Shown: positions 9,198-22,077 of the stretch, piece after piece
How the letters are laid out: each line of letters opens with the position of its first letter
How positions within the stretch are numbered: the first letter of the stretch is position 1
Origin: Fusobacterium varium
Lineage (GTDB): Bacteria; Fusobacteriota; Fusobacteriia; Fusobacteriales; Fusobacteriaceae
Direction of reading: 5' to 3'
DNA: 64,000 bases
Assembly: GCA_900637705.1 (NCBI GenBank)
Contig: LR134390.1
Span: forward strand, 1,116,001 to 1,180,000
Translations under genes and position numbers: made by a program
Notes under the pieces: generated by a model
The model's input: only the letters and a program-made list of their open reading frames with translations
Databases searched by the model: none
Told to the model about the DNA's origin: nothing

Positions 9198-10115
9198 ATG
9201 AAATCAAGAAATATTATAGGAATGATTTTTATATCCCTTCTTCTTTTATCTTGTGGAAAAACAGGAGTAGAAAGCAATATAAAAAAAGATGATAAAATAG
9301 TCAGTTTAAGAGAATACAATAATTTAAAAGAAACTGCCCTTCCTAAAAGAAGAGTAGTTATAGGGAAAGTAAAAAATTATTCAAGGTTTGGAACACAAAG
9401 AACAGATATAACAACAAAGGATATTCTTGCTTCAGAATTTTCAAATTCTGGAAGGTTTAATGTATTGGAAAGAAGTGACTTAGATTCTGTTATAGAAGAA
9501 TTAGCATTTTCTAATACTTTAGGAGAAAAATCTCTCTTATCTAAACAAAAATTTCTTGATACAGATTTTGTAATAATAGGAAGTGTGACAAAATATGCAT
9601 TAAATACTACAGGAAATAAATCTTTATTTTCAAAAAGTAAGGAACAAAAGGCAGAAGTTGTTATAGAATTAAAAGTAATAGATGTAACTAATGGGAAAGT
9701 ATGGATTGAAACTGGTGAAGGAAGTTCTAGTGTTACTTTTGGAACAGTACTTGGAGCAGGGACATATGGTTCATATACTTCTTTGGAAGAAGAGGCATTT
9801 AGAGCAGCAGTAATACAAGGAGTAGAAAAAATAGTAAAAAAATTGGATTCAATGCCTTGGAGTGCAAGTATTGTTAAAAAATCGGGAAATAATATAATAA
9901 TCAATTCAGGAGTTAATAGTAATTTAAAACTTGGAACTGAAATGGAAGTGTATAAAATAGGAGCTCCAATAGAGTATAGAGGAGAAATTTTAGGTTATGA
10001 AGAAGAAAGAGTTGGAAATGCAGTAGTAACAAATTATATTGGTGAAGATGCAGCATCTTTGAGATATGAAGGAAAAAATTTTAATGTTCCCGGAATTGTA
10101 AAAATAAAAAAATAA
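9198..10115 (+). CDS. CsgG-like lipoprotein
   Basis: 305 residues with a lipoprotein signal (lipobox LLSC near residue 19). The mature part resembles CsgG, the curli secretion channel family, with KRRVVIGKVKNYS, RFNVLERSDLDSVIEEL, TDFVIIGSVTKY, VVIELKVIDVTNGKV and ETGEGSSSV. After the CsgG-like core (to about residue 225) there is a C-terminal beta-rich extension with LKLGTEMEVYK and VGNAVVTNYIGEDAASLR. No curli subunit gene (csgA/B) or csgE/F lies nearby, so this is better seen as one of the widespread CsgG/LpoB-fold periplasmic lipoproteins than as a proven curli exporter. Downstream of nrnA by 12 bases. Confidence 0.8.
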   Translation: MKSRNIIGMIFISLLLLSCGKTGVESNIKKDDKIVSLREYNNLKETALPKRRVVIGKVKNYSRFGTQRTDITTKDILASEFSNSGRFNVLERSDLDSVIEELAFSNTLGEKSLLSKQKFLDTDFVIIGSVTKYALNTTGNKSLFSKSKEQKAEVVIELKVIDVTNGKVWIETGEGSSSVTFGTVLGAGTYGSYTSLEEEAFRAAVIQGVEKIVKKLDSMPWSASIVKKSGNNIIINSGVNSNLKLGTEMEVYKIGAPIEYRGEILGYEEERVGNAVVTNYIGEDAASLRYEGKNFNVPGIVKIKK

Positions 10116-10187
10116 ATAGGTTGAAAAAATATAAATAAAATAGTATCCTTAATATATAAGTACTAAATGAGTAAGAGGAGATAAAAT

Positions 10188-10559
10188 ATGGATATGGATG
10201 TTAATATAGTTTTTGTAAAACCAACTAAATTTGAAGATTGCATGAAATGTATAGAACATATAAAGAAAGATAGAATAGTACATATAAATCTTTATGATTT
10301 AGATGCAAGTGACTCTCAAAGAATTTTGGATTATATCAGTGGAGCAGTATATATTCAAGAAGGGCAGATAGTGAACCCAGGAGAAAAAGTATTCTGTACT
10401 ATTCCTAAGAATAAAAAATTTGTATTTGAATATAAAGATAGAAATAGTGTTATGGACTCAAGATATGATGAGGAAGAGGAAATAATTCCATCATATAAAA
10501 ATAATTATTTGAAAAAATTATTAAAAAACAGAAAATTACTGACTGAGAATTTATTTTAA
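10188..10559 (+). CDS. sepF: Cell division protein SepF
   Basis: 123 residues. The SepF core is clear: VFVKPTKFEDC, HINLYDLDASDSQRILDYISGAVY, and a Gly/Ile-rich end ahead of VFCTIPKN. SepF binds the C-terminus of FtsZ and tethers the Z ring to the membrane. The short N-terminus lacks the long amphipathic helix and linker found in Bacillus SepF, so how this version meets the membrane is unclear. Start has AAGAGGAG upstream. It is followed by a terminator and then the rRNA operon. Confidence 0.85.
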   Translation: MDMDVNIVFVKPTKFEDCMKCIEHIKKDRIVHINLYDLDASDSQRILDYISGAVYIQEGQIVNPGEKVFCTIPKNKKFVFEYKDRNSVMDSRYDEEEEIIPSYKNNYLKKLLKNRKLLTENLF

Positions 10560-10582
10560 ATACATTCAGGTCAGTTTTTTTT
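10538..10582 (+). terminator. Probable terminator after sepF
   Basis: ACTGAC (from 10538) pairs with GTCAGT (10570-10575), closing a large AT-rich loop that can add TGA/TCA pairs; eight T residues follow at 10575-10582. The stem overlaps the last codons of sepF. Confidence 0.5.
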
Positions 10583-10657
10583 ATTTCAAAGAGTTTAATG
10601 AAATCAATGGTTTACTAAATAAAAAATAAAATACTTAAAAAAATGTAAAAAAAATTG

Positions 10658-10689
10658 TTGACGGAAGATATTAATTGTGATATTATAAT
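10658..10689 (+). promoter_or_regulatory. rRNA operon promoter
   Basis: TTGACG (10658-10663) is followed after 17 bases by TATTAT (10681-10686), which overlaps a perfect TATAAT at 10684-10689 (20-base spacing). The leader runs about 130 bases to the 16S gene. No second promoter was evident. Confidence 0.7.
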
Positions 10690-10824
10690 CCTTGTCCACG
10701 AGAAAAGGGGACAGAAAAGAAAAGCAATAAAAAAGGACATTAACAACAGAATAGAGAGAGATGAAAAAATCAACAAACAATAAATAGGTGTAAACAATCA
10801 GTTGAAAAAACTGAGTAAATAGAT

Positions 10825-12332
<1,508 letters not shown>

Positions 12333-12426
12333 CTAAGGAGATCATTTCTCTTTCTCTATTCTATTGATGGTGTTCTTGTGGTAACGGCAGTTATCAGTTA
12401 AAAGATAGAACAGTATCTTTATGAAT

Positions 12427-12503
12427 GCGTTTGTAGCTCAGCTGGTTAGAGCACACGCCTGATAAGCGTGAGGTCGGTGGTTCGAGTCCACTCAAACGCA
12501 CCA
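12427..12503 (+). tRNA. tRNA-Ile (GAT anticodon)
   Basis: 77 bases including encoded CCA. Acceptor GCGTTTG pairs with CAAACGC; the anticodon loop in CGCCTGATAAGCG presents GAT. It sits in the 16S-23S spacer, the standard place for this tRNA. Confidence 0.97.
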
Positions 12504-12511
12504 TATGGTAT

Positions 12512-12588
12512 GGGGATATAGCTCAGTTTGGGAGAGCGACGCACTTGCACTGCGTAGGTCAGCGGTTCGATCCCGCTTATCTCCACCA
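12512..12588 (+). tRNA. tRNA-Ala (TGC anticodon)
   Basis: 77 bases including encoded CCA. Acceptor GGGGATA pairs with TATCTCC (one G-T pair); the anticodon arm CGCACTTGCACTGCG presents TGC. Second tRNA of the 16S-23S spacer, 8 bases after tRNA-Ile. Confidence 0.97.
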
Positions 12589-12609
12589 AATTTTTTTTCA
12601 ATTTTTTAT

Positions 12610-12632
12610 GGACATTGGAAACTATATAGTAG
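12610..12632 (+). other. 5' half of the 23S rRNA processing stem
   Basis: This stretch, with core AAACTATATAGTAG, is complementary to 15640-15662 (core CTACTATATAGTTT) on the far side of the 23S gene. The pair would bring the ends of the 23S precursor together for RNase III cleavage. A further short pair GTGTC/GACAC (15658-15662 and 15678-15682) brackets the 23S-5S spacer. Confidence 0.75.
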
Positions 12633-12702
12633 ATAATACAATTTTAACTCTTGTTTATATAAACAGAGTTAGCTGTCAATCAAATTAAACAAAAACAAAA
12701 TA

Positions 12703-15612
<2,910 letters not shown>

Positions 15613-15683
15613 AAAGATTGAAAAGCGCGAAGGCGTAAGCTACTATATAGTTTCAAGTGTCTATTGGAAAAGAAAAAGACACA

Positions 15684-15801
15684 GCTTGGTAAGAATAGCT
15701 GCGGGGGTACACCTGGTCCCATTCCGAACCCAGAAGTTAAGCCCGTAAACGCTGAAAGTACTTGGAGGGAAGCCTCCCGGGAGGATAGGAACTTGCCAAG
15801 C
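15684..15801 (+). rRNA. rrf: 5S ribosomal RNA
   Basis: About 118 bases. The terminal stem GCTTGGTAAG pairs with CTTGCCAAGC. Internal landmarks are GGTCCCATTCCGAACCC and GAAGTTAAG. Its maturation enzyme in low-GC bacteria, RNase M5, is encoded at 20053. Confidence 0.95.
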
Positions 15802-15820
15802 TTTTTTTATAATATTTTTT

Positions 15821-15850
15821 AGAACTCTCCATTTGGGGAATATTTTTTTA
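15821..15850 (+). terminator. rRNA operon terminator
   Basis: A short TCTCC/GGGGA stem with loop ATTT (about 15825-15839) is followed by a T-rich run. A T run directly after 5S (15802-15808) can also terminate using the 5S terminal stem. Confidence 0.55.
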
Positions 15851-15876
15851 TTTTTTGAAGTTTATGTGGAGGACAA

Positions 15877-17097
15877 ATGGCTAATATAAGTGCAGATAAT
15901 AAAAATATATATCATAAAATAAATGTTCTCAAGAAAGGGCAAAAAGAAAAAGAGGAGAGAAAAAGAAAAAAAAGAAGAAATATAACAATGATAGGGTGTA
16001 TCCTTATTTTGATTATATTGAGTATTCTAAATATGCTAAGTGCTAGTTTTTATACTATTTATACAAGAGGTATAGGAATATTTACTAATCATCTTGTATA
16101 TATGATTGTCAGTTTTATTACTTTAATAATTACAGGAAATATAAACTATAAGAAATACAATAAAAATGGTTTTAATTTATTTCTCCTGATAATAACAATA
16201 ATTTTATTCAGTTTTATATTGATAGGGGCAAGAGTGTTTCCTAGTGTAGTTCCTAGAATAAATGGTGCTATTGGCTGGATACGTTTATTTGGATTTAGTT
16301 TGCAGCCAGCAGAATTATTAAAAGTTCCTTTTATAATTTTGATTGCTCATATTTTAGAAAGATGTGAAAAAGATGGTGTTAAAAATCTTGCAATAGTTTT
16401 GTCTGTCATGCCTATAATGGTTTTATTTGGATTTTTTATAATATTTCAAGATGATTTAGGAACAATGATACATTACATAGCTATACTACTTTTTATGCTG
16501 TTCATGTCAAAAATAGATACAAAGTGGATAGTTTCTACTATAACAGCAGGTATAGTAGGGATATCAGGAATATGTCTATATGTCCATCACTTAGGAGATG
16601 TTTCAGATAAAGGGTATAAAATGAGAAGAATAGGGAGTTTTTTAAATGGGCTTCTTCATAATGAGTATGATAATGCTATTGGATATCAAGTAGGACAATC
16701 TCTTCTAGCTTTTGGAAGTGGAGGAATTTTGGGAAAAGGATATGCAAATGGAGTGCAAAAATATAGCTATCTTCCAGAAATTAGAACAGATTTTATTTTA
16801 GCTTCATATGGAGAAGAGCTTGGTTTCATTGGAATGTTTATTATAATGATATTTTTCTTTTTAATATTTAATCTTATAAAAAGAACTGCCATGGAGTGCA
16901 AAAGTTACTTTGGAAAATATTTGGCAATAGGAATAGGAGGGTATCTTATAACTCAAGTATTGATAAATATATATGTTGCACTTGGAATGCTTCCAGTGTT
17001 TGGAATACCTATGCCTATATTTAGTTATGGGGGGACTTCCCTTATAACCATATTTTCAGCCTTTGGAATAATAGGAAATATAAATTCAGAAGAATAA
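15877..17097 (+). CDS. FtsW/RodA/SpoVE family peptidoglycan polymerase
   Basis: 406 residues with a basic cytoplasmic N-terminus (about 1-35, KGQKEKEERKRKKRR) and roughly ten membrane segments. SEDS-family proteins polymerise glycan strands from lipid II with a partner class B PBP. Family signatures are GAIGWIRLFGFSLQPAELLK near 130-150, FQDDLGTMIH, and the C-terminal IPMPIFSYGGTSLI. Whether it is the division (FtsW) or elongation (RodA) member cannot be settled, since no mur, ftsQ or pbp gene is adjacent. It starts 27 bases after the rRNA terminator with a GGAGG site. Confidence 0.88.
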   Translation: MANISADNKNIYHKINVLKKGQKEKEERKRKKRRNITMIGCILILIILSILNMLSASFYTIYTRGIGIFTNHLVYMIVSFITLIITGNINYKKYNKNGFNLFLLIITIILFSFILIGARVFPSVVPRINGAIGWIRLFGFSLQPAELLKVPFIILIAHILERCEKDGVKNLAIVLSVMPIMVLFGFFIIFQDDLGTMIHYIAILLFMLFMSKIDTKWIVSTITAGIVGISGICLYVHHLGDVSDKGYKMRRIGSFLNGLLHNEYDNAIGYQVGQSLLAFGSGGILGKGYANGVQKYSYLPEIRTDFILASYGEELGFIGMFIIMIFFFLIFNLIKRTAMECKSYFGKYLAIGIGGYLITQVLINIYVALGMLPVFGIPMPIFSYGGTSLITIFSAFGIIGNINSEE

Positions 17098-17256
17098 AAA
17101 ATATAGATATTTAAGTAAAAAAATGAATAACTTGTAAAAGAGGGGCTTTAATTCCCAACTCATATATGATATAATGACATTATTAATTTTTTATTGTGAA
17201 AATTAAGCATTTTTTCGGGAAAGAAAATAAAATAATTAATAAGGAGATTAGGTAAA

Positions 17257-17457
17257 ATGGAAATGAATAAAATAATAGAAAAAATAAATTATTTTACAAA
17301 ACTTTCAAGAGAAAGAGAACTTACTCTTGATGAAAAAAAAGAGAGAGAATTATTTAGAAAAATGTATATGGAACAATTTAGAGCTCAAGTAAAAGGACAT
17401 TTAGATAATATAAAAATAGTAGATGGAGAAGTTGAAAACAGTACAAAAATAATATAA
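17257..17457 (+). CDS. DUF896 / YnzC family small protein
   Basis: 66 residues, matching the UPF0291 family: INYFTKLSRERELTLDEKKERELFRKMY and the end FRAQVKGHLDNIKIVD. The Bacillus member YnzC is a small helical cytoplasmic protein of uncertain role. The start follows AAGGAGATTAGG. It is probably cotranscribed with asnS, 18 bases downstream. A TATAAT at about 17168 may be its -10 box, but no good -35 was found. Confidence 0.9.
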   Translation: MEMNKIIEKINYFTKLSRERELTLDEKKERELFRKMYMEQFRAQVKGHLDNIKIVDGEVENSTKII

Positions 17458-17475
17458 AGTTTTACGGGGGTAAAA

Positions 17476-18867
17476 ATGGAAAAAGTAACAGTAAAATCTC
17501 TATACAGAGATAAAGAAAAATTTATTGATCAAGAAGTAGAAATATCAGGTTGGATAAAAAAAATCAGGGTTCAAAAGAATTTTGGATTTATAGAAATTAA
17601 TGATGGATCATTTTTCAAAGGAATCCAAATAGTATTTGATGCAAAGCTAAATAACTTTGATGAAATCTCACGTTTATCTATAATATCTTCAATCAGAGTA
17701 AATGGAAAACTAGTAAAATCTCAAGGAGCTGGACAAGATATTGAAATAGTAGCAGATAGTATAGAAATATATCAAAAAGCTGATTTAGATTATCCTTTAC
17801 AAAATAAAAGACATACTTTTGAATATTTGAGAACAAAAGCTCATTTAAGACCTAGAACAAATACATTTTCAGCTGTATTCAGAGTAAGATCGGTTATAGC
17901 TTATGCTATTCATAAATTTTTTCAAGAAAATGGATTTGTATATGTGCATACTCCAATAATAACTGGTTCTGATGCTGAAGGTGCTGGAGAAATGTTCAGA
18001 GTAACTACTTTAGATTTAAATGATTTACCTAAAGGTGAAGATGGAAAAGTAGATTCTTCTAAAGATTTTTTTGGAAAAGAAACTAACCTAACTGTAAGTG
18101 GGCAGCTAAGTGGAGAAACTTATTGTGCTGCTTTTAGAAATATATATACATTTGGACCAACATTCAGAGCTGAATATTCTAATACAGCAAGACATGCTTC
18201 AGAATTCTGGATGATAGAACCAGAAATAGCTTTTGCTGATCTTGAAGCTAATATGGAACTTGCTGAAGCTATGGTAAAATATATAATTAAATACGTTTTG
18301 GAGCAATGTCCAGAAGAAATGGAGTTCTTTAATCAATTTATTGAGAAAGGATTATTTGATAAACTTAACAATGTATTAAATAGTGAGTTTGGAAGACTTA
18401 CATATACAGAAGCTATAGAAATACTTGAAAAATCAGGAAAGAAATTTGATTATCCAGTAAAATGGGGAATTGATCTTCAAAGTGAACATGAAAGATATTT
18501 AGCAGAGGAATATTTTAAAAAGCCAGTTTTCCTTACTGATTATCCAAAAGATATAAAAGCATTTTATATGAAGCTGAATGAAGATGGAAAAACTGTAAGA
18601 GCTATGGATTTATTAGCTCCTGGAATTGGAGAAATTATTGGTGGTTCTCAAAGAGAAGACAATCTTGAAATTCTTGAAGGAAGAATAAATGAATTAGGAA
18701 TGAATATAGAGGACTATGGATTTTATTTAGACTTAAGAAAATATGGAAGTTTTCCACATTCAGGATATGGATTGGGATTTGAAAGAATAATTATGTATAT
18801 AACAGGAATGACAAATATTCGTGACGTAATTCCATTCCCAAGAACACCTAATAATGCAGAATTTTAA
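17476..18867 (+). CDS. asnS: Asparaginyl-tRNA synthetase
   Basis: 463 residues, full length. It charges tRNA-Asn with asparagine. The N-terminal OB-fold anticodon-binding domain (about 1-105) contains [23 protein letters not shown]. The class II catalytic core includes motif 2 [21 protein letters not shown] and motif 3 [15 protein letters not shown] with the closing [12 protein letters not shown]. The asparaginyl rather than aspartyl assignment rests on the overall pattern, including the EPE motif region and the closing PRTP. Start preceded by GGGGG. No T-box leader is seen upstream. Confidence 0.96.
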   Translation: MEKVTVKSLYRDKEKFIDQEVEISGWIKKIRVQKNFGFIEINDGSFFKGIQIVFDAKLNNFDEISRLSIISSIRVNGKLVKSQGAGQDIEIVADSIEIYQKADLDYPLQNKRHTFEYLRTKAHLRPRTNTFSAVFRVRSVIAYAIHKFFQENGFVYVHTPIITGSDAEGAGEMFRVTTLDLNDLPKGEDGKVDSSKDFFGKETNLTVSGQLSGETYCAAFRNIYTFGPTFRAEYSNTARHASEFWMIEPEIAFADLEANMELAEAMVKYIIKYVLEQCPEEMEFFNQFIEKGLFDKLNNVLNSEFGRLTYTEAIEILEKSGKKFDYPVKWGIDLQSEHERYLAEEYFKKPVFLTDYPKDIKAFYMKLNEDGKTVRAMDLLAPGIGEIIGGSQREDNLEILEGRINELGMNIEDYGFYLDLRKYGSFPHSGYGLGFERIIMYITGMTNIRDVIPFPRTPNNAEF

Positions 18868-18891
18868 TTAAAATATTAATTAAGGGGATTA

Positions 18892-19921
18892 ATGATGGTA
18901 TTGAAATTTTTTTTACTCTGGGTAATGATTATACTTGGAATATTCTATATAATAACTTATCCATATAAATCAAAGCTTGCCAGAAAATTGAAGAGGGTTA
19001 ATAGTTTTGAAGAAGTTGAGTTTATAAAAAATTCAGATGAAAATTATTCTGATATATCACAAGAAGAAATTAATGAGTACGTAATTTTAGAAGAGAGAAA
19101 AATTAAAAGTTCTTTTGTGAATGAAGAAATGAAATATACTATTATTACTCCTAAAAATAATACAAAAGATAATATTCCTTGTCTTTTTCTTCTTCATGGA
19201 TTGAGAGATGAAAATAAAGATTGGTTGGAAAAAGGAAAATTATTAGAGAATTATATTTCCCTATTGAAAAAAGGAGAGATAAATCCTATGATATTTGTCT
19301 TGGCAGCTTCTGGAAGAGAAGGACAAAGTTGGTATTCCAATTTTGCCACAGAAAAAAACTGTCAGTATGAGGACTATATGATAGGAGAGCTTGTTCCAGA
19401 GATAAAAACAAGGCTTCCAAAATCACCTTTAGGAATAGCTGGGTTTTCTATGGGAGGATATGCAGCCTTTAAACTTGGGCTTAAGTATATAGATATATTT
19501 AAAGTTATTGGAAGTTTTTCAGGGGCAATAAACCTTATAAGAATGAGTGTTAATAGAAGAGTTATAAGGTTATTTCAATTTATTTATATTCCTAAATTTT
19601 TTTTAATAATGTTGATAAAAACAGTTTGTAAAGGTTTTTGGTTCATGGGGATATAAGATATTGAAAGAGGATCCCTACAGCATAATAAAATATATGAAGG
19701 CAGAAAAACTGAACAATAAATACTTTTATGCCAGTGTTGGAATAGAAGATAGAGTAAATCATTTAATGCTTCAGCAGTGGTTAGATGTAATGGGCAGAAT
19801 GAAAAAGAATAAATATAATTTTAAAGGTTATCTATGTGCTGGAGAAACTCATACATGGGATTATGTAGCTAGAGATATGGTCAATTTTTTAAAATTTTTC
19901 AACGAAAAAATAAATAAGTAA
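18892..19921 (+). CDS. Membrane-anchored alpha/beta hydrolase (esterase D-like), frameshifted
   Basis: About 342 residues after repair. An N-terminal membrane segment (residues about 4-22) is followed by an esterase domain: oxyanion region FLLHGLRDENKDW, nucleophile elbow GFSMGG, acid region SVGIEDRVNH, and catalytic His in ETHTWDY. This is the putative-esterase/S-formylglutathione hydrolase-like group; the substrate is unknown. The frame breaks at about 19633-19636: removing one G there gives KVFGSWGYKILKEDPYS and joins the two halves. Unlike most breaks in the window this one needs a base removed rather than added. A terminator follows at 19929. Confidence 0.78.
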
Positions 19922-19928
19922 ATATATA

Positions 19929-19969
19929 AAACTCTTTGTTGATGTTAAAAATCTTCAAGGAGTTTTTTT
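19929..19969 (+). terminator. Terminator after the esterase gene
   Basis: ACTCTTTGTTGAT pairs with ATCTTCAAGGAGT (two mismatches, one G-T), followed by seven T residues. Confidence 0.7.
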
Positions 19970-20052
19970 ATTAAACTCTATTAATTTTCTGTTATTTCTG
20001 TTACAATATATAAGTTAATAAATCAAGATAAAGAAGTATTTGAGAGGTAATA

Positions 20053-20598
20053 ATGAAAAAAAGTATAAAAGAGATAATAGTTGTAGAGGGAAGAGATGAC
20101 ATATCAGCAGTAAAAGCTGCTGTTGATGCTGAAGTAATACAAGTAAACGGATTTGCAGTGAGAAAACAGGGAACCATTGAAAAAATAAGAGTGGCAGAAC
20201 AAAATCGTGGAATAATAATTCTTACTGATCCAGATCATGCTGGAGAAGAAATTAGGAAATATATACATAAATTTTTTCCAGAAGCAAAAGATGCATATAT
20301 TAGAAGAATAGAAGGAACAAAAGATGGCGATATAGGAGTTGAGAATGCTTCCCCAGAAGCTATTATAAATGCATTAGAGAAAGCCAGATGTAGTACACTA
20401 GAAGTGAAAGATAGAATTTTTACAATGGATTATTTAATGGATTGTGGATTGATAGGAAGTGGAGATGCAAGTATAAAGAGAGAAAAAGTTGGTGGAAAAT
20501 TGGGAATAGGATATTCTAATGGAAAACAATTTCTATCGAGATTAAATAGATATGGAATATCTAAAGAAGAATTTGAAGAGGCCTTAAAAAGTATTTAA
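20053..20598 (+). CDS. rnmV: Ribonuclease M5
   Basis: 181 residues. RNase M5 makes the final cuts that mature 5S rRNA in low-GC bacteria. The Toprim domain is clear: VVEGRDD with Glu12 and Asp15/16, then LTDPDHAGEE with Asp59/Asp61. The C-terminal RNase M5 domain includes GVENASPEAIINAL, GLIGSGDASIKRE and IGYSNGKQFLSRLNRYGI. Often this gene sits with ksgA; here it is alone, about 4 kb after the rRNA operon whose 5S it should process. Confidence 0.95.
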   Translation: MKKSIKEIIVVEGRDDISAVKAAVDAEVIQVNGFAVRKQGTIEKIRVAEQNRGIIILTDPDHAGEEIRKYIHKFFPEAKDAYIRRIEGTKDGDIGVENASPEAIINALEKARCSTLEVKDRIFTMDYLMDCGLIGSGDASIKREKVGGKLGIGYSNGKQFLSRLNRYGISKEEFEEALKSI

Positions 20599-20599
20599 G

Positions 20600-20765
20600 A
20601 TGAGAAAGAAGATTTAAAAAATTTTAATAGAAATTCTAATATATTTAGTTTTTAATGGAGGAGCTTCTCACTTTAAATTAAAATTATACTCTGATTATGA
20701 AGTGATTTTAAGTAGTGAGAGCTTCTCATTTAGGTTTAAATATGATGATGAAAGTTAAAAGGATA
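20600..20765 (+). pseudogene. Remnant of a small unknown coding gene
   Basis: From the ATG at 20600 one frame reads MRKKI, a stop, then KILIEILIYLVFNGGASHF, KLKLYSDYEVILSSESFS and FRFKYDDES, another stop, then KDKIVYDIFKIEFGYDVATK. The amino-acid composition, with a hydrophobic signal-like start and alternating beta-type residues, looks like former protein rather than random AT-rich DNA, but the in-frame stops mean it is not translated whole. No family recognised. It merges into the tandem repeat that follows. Confidence 0.4.
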
Positions 20766-21075
20766 AAATAGTCTATGATATATTTAAAATTGAATTTGGG
20801 TATGATGTTGCTACTAAAAACAAATAAATTTCTGTGATTATGAGGTAATTTTAAGTAGTGAAAGCTTCTCAGTTAGGTTTAAATATGAATGATGAAAGTT
20901 AAAAGGATAAAATAGTCTATGATATATTTAAAATTGAATTTGGGTATGATGTTGCTACTAAAATAAATAAATTTCTGTGATTATGAGGTAATTTTAAGTA
21001 GTGAGAGCTTCTAAGTTAGGTTTAAATATGATGATGAAAGTTAAAAGAAAATTAGTCTATGACATATTTGAATGT
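20692..21075 (+). repeat. Tandem repeat, 143-bp period, three copies (last partial)
   Basis: The marker ATTTTAAGTAGTGA followed by AGCTTCT occurs at 20705, 20848 and 20991, exactly 143 bases apart. Copies one and two are nearly identical across the whole unit (including GTCTATGATATATTT and GGGTATGATGTTGCT); the third diverges and ends near 21075. Since 143 is not a multiple of three, no frame stays open across copies. The stretch 20599-21177 holds no other gene. Confidence 0.9.
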
Positions 21076-21177
21076 AATGTTACTGTAAAATTATTAAATA
21101 AAATATTTAGATTATATTGTTACAAATAAATTTAAATTAGTTTATGTTTAGAAGGGATTTTTTTTATAAAATTATTA

Positions 21178-21206
21178 TTGACTTTTTAATGTGTAACATA
21201 TAAAAT
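21178..21206 (+). promoter_or_regulatory. Promoter of the queuosine salvage operon
   Basis: TTGACT (21178-21183), 17 bases, TAAAAT (21201-21206). It lies about 40 bases ahead of the preQ1 aptamer. Confidence 0.65.
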
Positions 21207-21235
21207 ATAGTGTCAAATTAAATAAATCACTAAAT

Positions 21236-21329
21236 CCTCTGTAAGAGGGAGATGTCCTAGCGTGAACCAACCATCTATAAAAAACTAGTCTTTTTTATTT
21301 ATGCAGGGTTTGGACTCTGCTTTTTTTAT
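21236..21329 (+). promoter_or_regulatory. preQ1-I riboswitch with terminator
   Basis: AGATG (21250-21254) pairs with CATCT (21272-21276); between them lies TCCTAGC, and after the stem comes ATAAAAAACTAG. This matches the preQ1-I aptamer, where the A-rich tail folds back as a pseudoknot onto the loop. A small CCTCT/AGAGG hairpin precedes it (21236-21248). The expression platform is a GCAGGG...CTCTGC hairpin (about 21303-21320) with seven T residues, so control is probably by premature termination when preQ1 binds. It governs the radical SAM gene and yhhQ. Confidence 0.85.
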
Positions 21330-21353
21330 TGAAAATTTTAAGAAGGAGTAAAA

Positions 21354-22058
21354 ATGGGAATAAGATACAACAAGATTACTGATAAGCATCAAAGAGAAAT
21401 AGTTCTTTTGAAAAGCTTTCCATGCAAGTATGGAAAATGTAGTTTTTGCAATTATATAGAGGATAATTCTTTAGATGAAGAAGAAATAGATAATGTAAAT
21501 ATGGAAGTGTTAAAAGAAATAACAGGAGAGTATGGAGTTTTAGAAGTTATAAACTCTGGTTCTGTTTTTGAATTAACACAAAAAACTTTAGAAGAAATAA
21601 AAAGAATTGTTAAAGAGAAAAATATAAAAATTCTTTATTTTGAAATTTATTATGGCTATATAAAAAGAATTGAGGAAATTAAAAAATATTTTTCAGGTGT
21701 AGAAATACGTTTTAGAATGGGGATAGAAACATTTGATAATAATTTTAGAGTGAAAGTATATAATAAAAATTTTATTTTAGAAGAAAAGGAAATTATAGAA
21801 ATTAGTAAAAAATTATTTTCTGTCTGTTTACTTATATGTGTAAAAGGGCAAACGAAAGAAATGATAGAAAACGATATAAAAATTGCTTTGGAAAATTTTC
21901 AAGGTGTAACTATAAATATTTTTATTAATAATGGAACTGTTATAGAGAGAGATAATGAATTAGTAAAATGGTTCATCGAAAAATATTCATATTTAGCATT
22001 AGATGATAGAGTAGAACTACTTTTAGATAATAAAGATTTAGGAGTTTTTGAACAATAA
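21354..22058 (+). CDS. Radical SAM protein, probable queuine lyase (QueL-like)
   Basis: 234 residues, short for a radical SAM enzyme. The N-terminus carries Cys24, Cys29 and Cys32 in CKYGKCSFC, a CX4CX2C arrangement instead of the usual CX3CX2C. A GSVFEL segment follows at the place of the SAM-binding GG-type motif, and EIYYGYI and FRMGIETFDNNFR resemble later core strands. Position between a preQ1 riboswitch and yhhQ points to queuosine precursor salvage. A radical SAM subgroup (QueL) that makes preQ1 from queuine has been described in gut bacteria; I infer this is a member. Start has AAGGAGT. Confidence 0.7.
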   Translation: MGIRYNKITDKHQREIVLLKSFPCKYGKCSFCNYIEDNSLDEEEIDNVNMEVLKEITGEYGVLEVINSGSVFELTQKTLEEIKRIVKEKNIKILYFEIYYGYIKRIEEIKKYFSGVEIRFRMGIETFDNNFRVKVYNKNFILEEKEIIEISKKLFSVCLLICVKGQTKEMIENDIKIALENFQGVTINIFINNGTVIERDNELVKWFIEKYSYLALDDRVELLLDNKDLGVFEQ

Positions 22059-22077
22059 ATGAACTGCAGGAGGAAAA

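Noticed and set aside
9198-10115. Calling the CsgG-like lipoprotein a curli secretion channel
   Set aside because: No csgA, B, E or F genes are visible in the window, and CsgG/LpoB-fold lipoproteins are widespread outside curli systems.
17100-17256. T-box leader upstream of asnS
   Set aside because: No T-box sequence (TGGN-type antiterminator) or specifier-loop structure could be found, and a DUF896 gene lies between.
20692-21075. CRISPR-like array
   Set aside because: The repeat unit is 143 bp with no unique spacers and no cas genes nearby.
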